Assembly: GCA_964385465.1 (NCBI GenBank)
Contig: CAYLPJ010000009.1
Span: 62,001-126,000 of the forward strand
DNA from: CAYLPJ01 sp964385465
Lineage (GTDB): Bacteria; Planctomycetota; Phycisphaerae; SM23-33
Direction: 5' to 3'
DNA length: 64,000 nt
Below the pieces are notes generated by a model. The model did no database searches and was not told where the DNA came from. It saw nothing but the letters and a program-made list of their open reading frames with translations. Every line of letters starts with the position of its first letter. Positions within the stretch are counted from its first letter, which is position 1. The position numbers and the translations under genes were made by a program. Positions 16,593 to 23,741 of this stretch are shown one piece after another.

Positions 16593-16985
16593 TCAGAGGA
16601 ACCGGCGTGTGGACCGACCGCCGGCGCGGGCGATGAGGAAGGCGTCCAGGTCCTTACGGGCGATCACGGTGTTGCCTTCGGCGTCCACCGCCGTCGGCAG
16701 GCTGTCCCGCAGGTCTCGCAAGACCGCGTGGGTGGAGATGCTCAGTTCCTGGGCAACTCGGGGGACCGTGAGATACTCCCCGTCGGGTCGGCCTGCCGAA
16801 TGGGGGGCGCGCTCGGCCAGGCGCCGGCGAAGGGCGAGGTTCTCTCGTTGGAGGCCCACGGCGGCCTCGGAGGGCACGGGCAGGCCGCGGAGCCGACGGT
16901 TCTCGGCCTCCAGTTCGTCTACGTGGCGGCGCAGGTCGTCCAGGTCGTCCTGGTGGGGGTCTGCGGGTGTGGGCTCGCGGTCCAT
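16593..16985 (-). CDS. Coiled-coil protein with excisionase/MerR-like helix-turn-helix
   Basis: 130-residue protein, last gene of the cassette, whose ATG overlaps the preceding stop by one base. The N-terminal half is a charged leucine-zipper-like coiled coil (DLDDLRRHVDELEAENRRLR, then LQRENLALRRRLAER). The C-terminal half, from about residue 70, fits a winged helix-turn-helix of the excisionase/MerR type (YLTVPRVAQELSISTHAVLR ... VIARKDLDAFLI). The short segment RPDGEYL at the junction resembles the C-terminal DGGYL end of the neighbouring protein. It could be a DNA-binding regulator or, since no integrase is present, an orphaned directionality factor. The function is not established. Confidence 0.65.
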   Translation of the reverse strand: MDREPTPADPHQDDLDDLRRHVDELEAENRRLRGLPVPSEAAVGLQRENLALRRRLAERAPHSAGRPDGEYLTVPRVAQELSISTHAVLRDLRDSLPTAVDAEGNTVIARKDLDAFLIARAGGRSTRRFL

Positions 16986-17305
16986 CAGAGGTATCCTCCG
17001 TCGGGGGTTTCAGCGGTGTTACGCCCCAAGAGGGCATCCCGCTGGGCACGCGTCATCCGGCGCGCCATGTGGCTGCGGCGGGCGGGCGGCAGGGCGGCAA
17101 ACTGCTCGACACTCTCCGGCGGCGCATCGCCGGACGCCGGGGCGTCCGCGTACCCCCCCAGCAGGGCCAGCTCGCGCCGGAGCAGCGCGTTGGTTGTCTG
17201 GGCCTCGATGTGGTCGCCGCCGGGGCCCTGGGCCGACCGCAGGCGGGCATTCGCTTTCTCCAGTTCGCGGGCACGCGCTCGGAGGGTCTCCATCTCATCA
17301 CTCAT
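16985..17305 (-). CDS. Small coiled-coil protein sharing the scaffold's C-terminal peptide
   Basis: 106-residue protein beginning with a short coiled coil (METLRARARELEKANARLRS). Its last 40 residues match the C-terminus of the scaffold-like protein encoded 14 kb away: both contain RMTRAQRDA, then LGR, and end in DGGYL, preceded by a similar ALP...R...A stretch. In tailed phages the scaffold C-terminus often docks on the capsid, so this protein may be carried into or onto the head. Alternatively it is a duplicated, shortened scaffold. The start overlaps the upstream gene by 8 nt. No known domain is recognised. Confidence 0.65.
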   Translation of the reverse strand: MSDEMETLRARARELEKANARLRSAQGPGGDHIEAQTTNALLRRELALLGGYADAPASGDAPPESVEQFAALPPARRSHMARRMTRAQRDALLGRNTAETPDGGYL

Positions 17306-17540
17306 CGGGTATCTCCTCGCCGGTCCCGGAGGTCGCCCGGGCCAGCATGTCTTCCAGGACCGGTCGCATCACCCCCACCGCCGTCGGCGTCGCTACCCAG
17401 GGGATGCCTCCCCGGCCGCGAGCGTGCTCGGCAAGCAGGTGCCGGACCCGGCGGCGAGACATTCCCCCTTCTGCGCAGAGCCGGCGTTCGGCCTCGGCCA
17501 GGGGGACCAGCAGATCCTGGCCATCGTGAGCGCCGGTCAC
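17298..17540 (-). CDS. Small phage hypothetical protein
   Basis: 80-residue protein read from a GTG that overlaps the preceding stop (GTGA). It is mostly helical and charged (LVPLAEAERRLCAEGGMSRR, VMRPVLEDMLARA). The central RRRVRHLLAEH segment could be a short helix-turn-helix, but the match is weak. It lies between the holin-like gene and the coiled-coil gene with the shared C-terminal peptide. Function unknown; its reality rests on the overlapping-gene layout. Confidence 0.55.
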   Translation of the reverse strand: MTGAHDGQDLLVPLAEAERRLCAEGGMSRRRVRHLLAEHARGRGGIPWVATPTAVGVMRPVLEDMLARATSGTGEEIPDE

Positions 17541-17770
17541 GGCCGGTCCTTCGCGTCGGCCGGCGGGTCGGCGTCCAGGAGCTTGCGTCGCGAGCGGACA
17601 CTGGAGATCAGCGATACGCCGACGAGGGCCAGGGCGATCAGGGCGGGGGCGGCACGGGCGGCGAGGCCGTCGGCCACGGCGGCCTCGATCCCCAGCTTGC
17701 CTACGAGCACCCACGCGATGCCGCGGGCCAGAGCCGAGGCGAGCCATTGAAACGTGCGAGCGTCCATCAT
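17537..17770 (-). CDS. Holin-like small membrane protein
   Basis: 77 residues with one clear membrane segment (APALIALALVGVSLISSV) and a second, weaker amphipathic or membrane helix (FQWLASALARGIAWVLVGKL). A positively charged, polar tail follows (RSRRKLLDADPPADAKDRP). Size, topology and position two genes after an XhlA-like protein and a lipoprotein fit a phage holin. No endolysin accompanies it. The first of two adjacent ATG codons overlaps the upstream stop by 4 nt. Confidence 0.6.
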   Translation of the reverse strand: MMDARTFQWLASALARGIAWVLVGKLGIEAAVADGLAARAAPALIALALVGVSLISSVRSRRKLLDADPPADAKDRP

Positions 17771-17976
17771 GCGTTCTCCGTGTCCGGGGTTGCGGGGGGC
17801 GTGGGCGTATCGAGCAGGCCTTCGAGGTCGGTGACGGCGCGGTGGAAGCGGCCGCGGGCTGCGGCCAGGTCCTCGCCGGTCACGTCGCCGGCCTGGATGC
17901 GCTCACCGATGCGGATCAGCAGCCGGGCGATCCGCTCGACGAGGTCGAACCACAGGAGCAGTTCGGCGGGGCTCAT
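17767..17976 (-). CDS. Small phage hypothetical protein, helical
   Basis: 69 residues starting at an ATG that overlaps the stop of the lipoprotein gene (ATGA). The N-terminal half is a strongly amphipathic helix (LLLWFDLVERIARLLIRIGE), followed by a second charged helix and a Pro/Thr-rich tail. It sits inside the lysis-like module between lipoprotein and holin-like genes, so a membrane-associated accessory role is possible. No family is recognised. Confidence 0.55.
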   Translation of the reverse strand: MSPAELLLWFDLVERIARLLIRIGERIQAGDVTGEDLAAARGRFHRAVTDLEGLLDTPTPPATPDTENA

Positions 17977-18398
17977 CGGTGGGCCTCCTTCCCGTTGCGA
18001 CGGTCCTTGCCGGCGGCTTCGGCAAGGTGAATGCGGATCTCTCGCAAGGCGGCGTCCGCGACCCGTCTGGCGGCCTCGTATCGGGCACGGCAGGCGGCCT
18101 GGTGGTCGCCCTCGGCGGCGGCGAGGTCGTCCAGGGCCGCCTCGCACTCGTTCAGGGCCGCACCGAGGGTGTGGAACACGGCCAGGAGCATGGCGAGGTC
18201 ATCGCGGGAGATCCGGTCGGCGCGATAGAGATCGGCCACAGTCTCGGCGGCCACGGCCGCCGCATCGTAGGCGGAAGCCAGCTCCGCTCGCTCGGATGCG
18301 GTCGTGCCGCATCCGCAGAGAGCGAGGCACAGCAACAGGCACAGGCCGGCGGCGGGGAGGCGTCGCGGGCGCGCGGAGGGTCCTCTTGTCACGGTCAT
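17973..18398 (-). CDS. Phage-encoded lipoprotein
   Basis: 141-residue lipoprotein. The ATG follows AAAGGA, and a signal sequence ends in the lipobox LCGC (LCLLLCLALCGCGTTASE). The mature part is almost entirely alpha-helical and alanine-rich, with long amphipathic helices (LASAYDAAAVAAETVADLYR, ALNECEAALDDLAAAEGDHQ). It lies between the XhlA-like and holin-like genes. An outer-membrane spanin (Rz1-like) role would fit the position, but the protein is long for Rz1 and lacks its proline-rich character. A surface-exclusion lipoprotein is an alternative. Confidence 0.65.
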   Translation of the reverse strand: MTVTRGPSARPRRLPAAGLCLLLCLALCGCGTTASERAELASAYDAAAVAAETVADLYRADRISRDDLAMLLAVFHTLGAALNECEAALDDLAAAEGDHQAACRARYEAARRVADAALREIRIHLAEAAGKDRRNGKEAHR

Positions 18399-18412
18399 GG
18401 GTGTCCTTTCGT

Positions 18413-18712
18413 TCAGGCGTTGAGGAGATAGCCGGCCAGCAGGAGCCCACCGGCGACGAGCAGGTGCCATATCCGCCGCCCCCAGGTCTCCCGGGCGCCG
18501 CGGACGGCGCCGATGTCGGCCCGGGCAAGGCGGATCCGTGTTTCCTGGCGTGCGAGGCGGCGGGCGAGCCGGTCGACCTTTCGGCCGGCGTCGGAAGCCG
18601 TCTCGCCGATGCCGTCCATCTTGGCGTCCAGCCGGGCCAGCCGCTCGATGACCTCGTCGAACGCGCGGACGCAGGCGATCGGGCGGGCTTCATTCGGATC
18701 GTGTCGGGACAC
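18413..18712 (-). CDS. XhlA-like coiled-coil membrane protein (lysis module)
   Basis: 99 residues read from a GTG overlapping the end of the glycosyltransferase gene. A long heptad coiled coil (FDEVIERLARLDAKMDGIGE ... VDRLARRLARQETRIRLA) is followed by a C-terminal membrane segment (IWHLLVAGGLLLAGYLL). This is the architecture of the haemolysin XhlA/holin-accessory family of phage PBSX. It starts the probable lysis module. The GTG start is chosen because the in-frame upstream extension lies wholly within the preceding gene. Confidence 0.65.
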   Translation of the reverse strand: MSRHDPNEARPIACVRAFDEVIERLARLDAKMDGIGETASDAGRKVDRLARRLARQETRIRLARADIGAVRGARETWGRRIWHLLVAGGLLLAGYLLNA

Positions 18713-19244
18713 TGTGCACCTCGTGCTCAAAGTGGAATCTCGGCCCGTCGTTCCCGGGCAGGACAACGACGGGAAACCGATGCCCGACCTCGCCGGCCAC
18801 TTCCGGCCGCAACCCGGCCGCGACGGCCCGGGCGAAGAAGTACGCGCACTCGCACCCGCCCCCGGGCGGCCAGGCGAACCAGGGCGGTGCGATCGCCTCC
18901 AGCGCCCGCCGGTGGACCTTCAGGCACGCGGCGGACAGGCCGGTATGAGGGTGAGCCCGTCGGCCCGTGCGTGCGACCGCTCGCGCCGAGGCGACCATGG
19001 CCGGGCTGCGCCACAGCGGGTCGGTCCGGCCGAGAACGACCATGTCGTCGTCGAGCATGGCCAGCCATGGCAGGTCGCACTCCTCGATGAACCACCGGCA
19101 GATGCGGTTGCGGGCGCCGGGGATTCGGCGCCGGGCGGACGCCCCGGGGAAGGCCCGCCACGCCCGCACGCCGGCGAGCCAACGCCCCAGCAGCGGGTTG
19201 ATGCCCCGTCCGGCCAGGACGGCGAACTGGATGTCGGCCCACAC
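18690..19244 (-). CDS. Phage-encoded GT-A glycosyltransferase-like protein
   Basis: 184 residues from a GTG start just after the preceding stop. The central LPWLAMLDDDMVVLG contains the Asp-rich DxD-type site of nucleotide-sugar transferases (GT2-like, GT-A fold). Flanking segments fit that fold, for example ARNRICRWFIEECD before the DDD and HTGLSAACLKVHRRALEAI after it. It is shorter than typical GT2 enzymes (about 220-300 residues) and lacks a membrane anchor. It is the second glycosyltransferase-like gene of the cassette; capsid or tail glycosylation, or alteration of host surface glycans, would be plausible roles. Confidence 0.65.
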   Translation of the reverse strand: MWADIQFAVLAGRGINPLLGRWLAGVRAWRAFPGASARRRIPGARNRICRWFIEECDLPWLAMLDDDMVVLGRTDPLWRSPAMVASARAVARTGRRAHPHTGLSAACLKVHRRALEAIAPPWFAWPPGGGCECAYFFARAVAAGLRPEVAGEVGHRFPVVVLPGNDGPRFHFEHEVHSVPTRSE

Positions 19245-19248
19245 GCCT

Positions 19249-20109
19249 CTAGCTGCCCCAGTCGTCGTCGTGGCAGCAGCAGTTGCCGACCTCCAGCGAT
19301 CCCGGCGGCGCCGGCCAGAGCACCGCCCTGGCCGTACAGACCACCACGCACGAGACGGCCGCGGCGTTGCCGTTGACGGCGCGGACCTCGAACGTCCCGC
19401 CGGTGCTGACGCGGCCCTGGAGCTTGAAGCCGGCGGGGTACTCGCGTGCTGGGCCGTGGGCCGTGCCGTCGCTCTCGTAGGCCATGAACCACAGGTCGTG
19501 CCACCCCCCGCCTCCGGACCACGTCATGAAACGGTTCGGCTGCAGGGCGGTGGTCAGGCCGGGGGGACCGTCGAACGGCTGACAGACCGCGTAGCCCGGG
19601 TGGCTGGCGCCCGGGTCGTGGCCCGAGCACTGGCGGTATTCCAGCTCGCAGGTGAGCGTCGCGTTGAGGACCCCGCTGAGCACGCTGTAGGCGCCGGTGG
19701 TGTTGGTCCCGCTGTAGTGCAGCGTCAGGGCGCCGATCCGCTCGGTGGCGTCCGTGCCCGCGGGGTTCACGTTGACGAACACGCGGACCTCCCCGCCGAG
19801 TGCCCGCAGCTCTTGGAACGAAACGACCTGGTCCACGCTCCCGGAGGCGTTGCCGGCGATGTCGACCGCACAGGCCGCGTCCAGGGCCAACGGGCCCTCG
19901 CCGCGAATCCATTGCTCGGCGTCCGGGTCCCACCACACCTCCGTGACGGTATAGGTTCCCAACCCGAGATTCGCGTCGATTCGCGCCAAGCCCCCGCGGA
20001 GCCTCCCGCCGGGGCCGACGGGCTCGTCCCGCCCGGCCCCGCGGCGGACGTTCGCGACCTCTCGGCAACGGCGTTCGGCCAGGAGCAGTTGTCGTACCGG
20101 CTCGATCAT
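19249..20109 (-). CDS. Phage tail-region protein with Cys-rich CCCHDDD terminus
   Basis: 286-residue protein whose ATG overlaps the stop of the large tail protein by 4 nt. After an N-terminal basic helix it is beta-rich, with segments such as GEVRVFVNVNPAGTDATERI and GAYSVLSGVLNATLTCELEY. It is probably a structural or receptor-facing tail protein. The last 14 residues, EVGNCCCHDDDWGS, concentrate three cysteines, a histidine and acidic residues, which suggests metal binding or disulfide cross-linking. Further cysteines lie in the body (CQPF, SCVVVCTAR). No known domain is recognised. Confidence 0.6.
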   Translation of the reverse strand: MIEPVRQLLLAERRCREVANVRRGAGRDEPVGPGGRLRGGLARIDANLGLGTYTVTEVWWDPDAEQWIRGEGPLALDAACAVDIAGNASGSVDQVVSFQELRALGGEVRVFVNVNPAGTDATERIGALTLHYSGTNTTGAYSVLSGVLNATLTCELEYRQCSGHDPGASHPGYAVCQPFDGPPGLTTALQPNRFMTWSGGGGWHDLWFMAYESDGTAHGPAREYPAGFKLQGRVSTGGTFEVRAVNGNAAAVSCVVVCTARAVLWPAPPGSLEVGNCCCHDDDWGS

Positions 20110-22295
20110 GGCGTCACCTTCAGCAGGCGGGTGTCCAAGAGCAGTTCTGTGTGGCAGTTGCCCTCCTCCAGGCTCCAGATGACCCCCGAGACGATCGGCG
20201 CCCGCCGGTCGCCGCCGGAGCGAACCGTCAGGTCCACCTGCCGACCCCGCGTGGACGGGATGGCGTCGCCGGGGGCGTACGCTCGCGTAAGCCCGCGAAG
20301 GATCAGCGAGCCGTGCCCCACCTCGTCGGCCAGGCGGTCGCGCGTGCGCTCGGCGAGATCCATGGCGGCCGCGGCGTCGTCACGAACGTCCGCGACCAGA
20401 CCGCCGAACGGGTCGTCCCCTTCGGCTACCTCGCGCCATCGGAAGGTGTGCTCGTCGCGGAGGACCCTTTCGGCCGTCAGGGGCCAGGAGCTGCCCGCCT
20501 GGCGACCGGCACGGGCAATGAGTGCCTGGTCGCACTCGGCCGAGCCGACCAGCCGAAGCCGCAGCCCCGTGCCGCTGCCTCGAAGCGCGTTGTACAGCAG
20601 TGTCAGGTAGCTGCAGCCCCCGTACTTCTCGAACAGTGTCTGCCCCGAGCCGTCGGTGACGTGTCGAGCCACGTCCGACGCGTAAGGGTACCACGACCAC
20701 AACGGGTCGACGGGAATGGTGAAGCCCGCGCGGTCGTGCCAAACCACCGCGGGCACCTGGATCCAGGAGGCGTCGTCCCCGGCGATGCCCATCTGCACCA
20801 TGGCCGGCACATTGCGGACGCCGGCCTCGCCCGGCTCCAGCAGGCAGGACTGCCCCAACGGTCGCGGCCGGCGCAGCCACCGCCCGGTCTCTCCCGTCCC
20901 CCATGCGTCGAGGTCGGGCAAGCTGTCGGCGTCGGCACCGTAGGCGGCGTCCTCGTTCCAGGTGAAGCTGCGAAATGCGTGCGGCGCACCGTAGGCGTCC
21001 AGGCGGCCGTAGGCATATGTCCCGGCGAACTGCTCGATCTCGCCGACGTTCTCGCTCGCCCAGCGCGCCGCGTCGACCGTGCCGTCGAAGGCCCAGTCGG
21101 CCAGGTCGTGCTGGTCGGTGTCCCAGGCGGGAATGAGATCGCCACCGTCGCCATCGCCTGGGAATCGGAGGACGGCCTGCCGTCGTTTCTGGTCACCGAC
21201 TACGGTGACGTCGTTGGTGACCTGATGGTTGTCCCGCAGGAACTCGATGCGCTGGATCTCGGCCCGCCGGGCCGGGGCCGTTTCCGCCGGGACGCCGCCG
21301 TCGCAGACCGGCGCCATCCAGGGGCGCCGAACCCGCCCGCCGTCGACACAGCCGCGCAGCTCGAAGACTCGCAGCCTGTGCCGCCCGTCCTCGCCCGCCC
21401 AGGGCTCGATACAGAAGCCGAAGCCGATGGGGACCAGCACGGCCTCCAGGGCCGCCAGCAGGTCCGTCGCCTCGACCGGTGTCTCCGGCAAGACGGTGTG
21501 CGCCAGGTCACCGGGCAGGTCCGCCACGGATTCCGGGGAGATAACCGCGTAGCCGTCTACCCATTCGATGAGCGACTGCACGGCGGTCGAGGCCGTCCAG
21601 TATTCCGCTCGATACGTGCCCGCGTCGGTCGCTGCACGGCGGTCGGGGCTGTCGAACACACGACCCCCGGGCGTCCGGGCCGCCGCGTGCCTGTCCAGGT
21701 GCCAGGTGAGCCCCCTGCCGGCCGCGTTCGGACGCCCCCCTTCGTTGAACACCGTGGGCAATGGGCTGGCGAAGGCATTGTCCCGAACCAGTTGCTCGGC
21801 GTCGGCGTCTCCGGAGACCAATGCAGCGTCCACGGCCGGAACGGCGTGCCACCGCCCGCTGACCGCCTTCCCGCGAAGCAACAGCTCCGGACCATATGCG
21901 ACTTGGTCGGCCCGTTCGTCATCGGGGTCCGCCTGGATCACCAGCCGCTCCTGGGCAATGGTCCCGCGGAACCATTCGCGGACGGGGCCCTCCCCGCGGG
22001 CCTCGATCAGCCGGACCCGGAACCCCGCCGCCGGCGGCACGTCCTCGGGCCGGGTTCGCGCCGGCCGGGATGCTCCCACCCCGAGCACACGACGCAGATG
22101 GAGCGTGCTGGCGCGGCCGTTGAGGCCCCACTCGGTCCGGACAGGCACGAGGTCTTCGGTGTGGACCTCTTCGCCCCAGGCACCGAGCCGGACGTCGGGG
22201 TCCGGCGACGCCACAACAGGGGCGACCAGAACGCGCAGCGTCGGCGGGCGGTAGGCGAGCCCGCCCGGCTGGTTTTGCCACTGGAATCCGTACAT
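20106..22295 (-). CDS. Large phage tail/baseplate-associated protein
   Basis: At 729 residues the longest gene product of the cassette. I start at the ATG giving MYGFQWQNQPGG; the upstream in-frame TTG start is poorly supported. It is mixed alpha/beta without membrane segments or long coiled coils, which argues against it being a tape measure. Segments such as ATDLLAALEAVLVPIGFGF followed by RHRLRVFELRG recall baseplate hub or minor tail proteins. Tryptophan-rich stretches (WHDRAGFTIPVDPLWSWYPY) hint at ligand contacts. Its place after the adhesin-like genes and before the lysis-like module fits a tail tip. The assignment is by context; sequence identity is not recognised. Confidence 0.6.
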   Translation of the reverse strand: MYGFQWQNQPGGLAYRPPTLRVLVAPVVASPDPDVRLGAWGEEVHTEDLVPVRTEWGLNGRASTLHLRRVLGVGASRPARTRPEDVPPAAGFRVRLIEARGEGPVREWFRGTIAQERLVIQADPDDERADQVAYGPELLLRGKAVSGRWHAVPAVDAALVSGDADAEQLVRDNAFASPLPTVFNEGGRPNAAGRGLTWHLDRHAAARTPGGRVFDSPDRRAATDAGTYRAEYWTASTAVQSLIEWVDGYAVISPESVADLPGDLAHTVLPETPVEATDLLAALEAVLVPIGFGFCIEPWAGEDGRHRLRVFELRGCVDGGRVRRPWMAPVCDGGVPAETAPARRAEIQRIEFLRDNHQVTNDVTVVGDQKRRQAVLRFPGDGDGGDLIPAWDTDQHDLADWAFDGTVDAARWASENVGEIEQFAGTYAYGRLDAYGAPHAFRSFTWNEDAAYGADADSLPDLDAWGTGETGRWLRRPRPLGQSCLLEPGEAGVRNVPAMVQMGIAGDDASWIQVPAVVWHDRAGFTIPVDPLWSWYPYASDVARHVTDGSGQTLFEKYGGCSYLTLLYNALRGSGTGLRLRLVGSAECDQALIARAGRQAGSSWPLTAERVLRDEHTFRWREVAEGDDPFGGLVADVRDDAAAAMDLAERTRDRLADEVGHGSLILRGLTRAYAPGDAIPSTRGRQVDLTVRSGGDRRAPIVSGVIWSLEEGNCHTELLLDTRLLKVTP

Positions 22296-22326
22296 GGTCT
22301 CTCGTCCCTGCAAGGAAGGTCGGGCT

Positions 22327-22989
22327 TCAGGCAAGTCGTGTGACGGTCACTTCCGGCGCCGTCGGCGGTGTCGCGTCGGCCACGCACGGCCCCGTCTCGG
22401 CCGACAGCGGCGATTCCAACCCCCCGGCCGTACGAGCGGTCACGGCGAACCAGTAGGCCTCGCCGTCGGACAGGGCGAAGGTGTGGCTGTAGGCGCCGTC
22501 TGCGGCGTACGTCGTGGTCGCCTGCGGGCTGCCGACGACGATGCCCGGGGCCGTGGCCCAGTACAGGCCGAAGTCCGCCGGGGCATCGCCGCCGCAGGGC
22601 GTGCGATAGGACCACTTCAACTTGACCCGCCCGCCGCTGAGCACCTCGGCGTCCACCCACTCGACTTTCGCCGGGCGGTTGCCGATCCAGTCGCCGGCGG
22701 CATCGGTCTCCATCTCGACGACGCACGACACGTCCGGGGTCTCCAGCCACGCCGTGCCCGCGACAGGGCGAACCGCGTAGGTGTATCGCGTGCTCGCGAC
22801 GTGGCCGAGGCCCGAAAGGCAAACACCTGTCGCCCCGCACTGCGCCAGGCCCACGGGCGCGTCGAAGTCCACGTTCTCGAGTCCGCCGACACCGCGATAG
22901 ATGCGGTGGCCGTGCGACAGTCCCGGCCAGTGACAGCCGGGCAGACAACGCGGCGGCCAGGCGCCGAACGGGACGGCCGCGCCGCCCAT
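22327..22989 (-). CDS. Phage tail protein with fibronectin-III-like domain
   Basis: 220 residues from the ATG that overlaps the preceding stop by one base; a GTG two codons upstream is an alternative. The C-terminal half looks like an Fn3 beta-sandwich (GGRVKLKWSYRTPCGG ... AYSHTFALSDGEAYWFAVTA, ending in PPTAPEVTV). Such domains decorate tail and capsid surfaces and bind carbohydrate weakly. The N-terminal part is Gly/Cys-rich (RCLPGCHWPGLSHGHRIYRG) and fits no family I know. Confidence 0.6.
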   Translation of the reverse strand: MGGAAVPFGAWPPRCLPGCHWPGLSHGHRIYRGVGGLENVDFDAPVGLAQCGATGVCLSGLGHVASTRYTYAVRPVAGTAWLETPDVSCVVEMETDAAGDWIGNRPAKVEWVDAEVLSGGRVKLKWSYRTPCGGDAPADFGLYWATAPGIVVGSPQATTTYAADGAYSHTFALSDGEAYWFAVTARTAGGLESPLSAETGPCVADATPPTAPEVTVTRLA

Positions 22990-23498
22990 CAGCACACCTC
23001 CGCGCCGCTTCGCCCGACACTGGTGGAACTCACCGTGTAGGTCGCGGCCTCGGTGCTGCCGTCGCGACGCTTGAACGTCGCCGCACCCGTGGCTTCCACG
23101 AAAGCCATGTCGCCGGCTTGGACAGCATCGACGAGTTCCATGACCTTCTCGGCCGTGAGCATCTCGGTGCCCGTCCAGACGAACACCTGGTCGGCGAGGA
23201 GGTCATCCGACACGGCCGGCGAGGCCTCGGCCTGCAGGAAGATCAGCACGCGAACGGTGCAGGCGCCGAGGCTGCCGGGGATGTCGCCGGCGTTGGTGAA
23301 CAGATGACTCGACGCGGGGCTCTCGACCAGCGGGATGTCGTAATCACCCCAGTTGGCGACCGTCATCGCCTCCCAGCCGCTCGCGCCCTTCCACAGCTTG
23401 CCGTGGTCGGCCGAGGCGCCGTCGGCGTTCTGGAGCACGGCATACAGCGTCTGCCCGCTCCCGCCGGGTCCGCAGCGGTATTGAAGTTCGTTCGCCAT
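22989..23498 (-). CDS. Phage structural hypothetical protein
   Basis: 169 residues with a strong ribosome-binding site (GGGAGGA) before the ATG. It is beta-rich with conserved-looking aromatic turns (GKLWKGASGWEAMTVANWGD) and one internal helix (AEKVMELVDAVQAGDM). It lies in the tail-tip region between a small basic protein and an Fn3-like protein. Likely a minor tail or decoration protein; no family is recognised. Confidence 0.55.
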   Translation of the reverse strand: MANELQYRCGPGGSGQTLYAVLQNADGASADHGKLWKGASGWEAMTVANWGDYDIPLVESPASSHLFTNAGDIPGSLGACTVRVLIFLQAEASPAVSDDLLADQVFVWTGTEMLTAEKVMELVDAVQAGDMAFVEATGAATFKRRDGSTEAATYTVSSTSVGRSGAEVC

Positions 23499-23501
23499 GC
23501 G

Positions 23502-23741
23502 TCAGTCCTCCCTGGCGTGCAGGTGCGTGTGGTCAGTGTCGAATGCGGCGAGTGCGTCGCGGGCGGCGTCGAGGTCAGCCAACAGTTCCGCCCGCCGGCG
23601 TCGCTGGTCGGCGACGGTGTGTATGGTCACAACCCCGGACGGGTGGCGGACCCGGCGCGTGCCGTCGCGGTCGGTGGCGATCCGCAGGCCCTGCCGCCGA
23701 ACCGTTCGGCCGCCCGCAGCGCGTGATCCGCGATCAAACAT
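23502..23741 (-). CDS. Small basic phage hypothetical protein
   Basis: 79 residues, arginine-rich, with a helical C-terminal half (RRRRAELLADLDAARDALAA). The ATG overlaps the end of the DUF1566 protein gene by 8 nt. The coding call rests on this overlap and on the absence of another frame across the gap. Function unknown; an assembly adaptor is possible. Confidence 0.5.
   Translation of the reverse strand: MFDRGSRAAGGRTVRRQGLRIATDRDGTRRVRHPSGVVTIHTVADQRRRRAELLADLDAARDALAAFDTDHTHLHARED

Noticed and set aside
20106..22295. Largest tail gene as a tape-measure protein
   Set aside because: It lacks long coiled coils, membrane segments and repeat periodicity and lies far from the chaperone pair.
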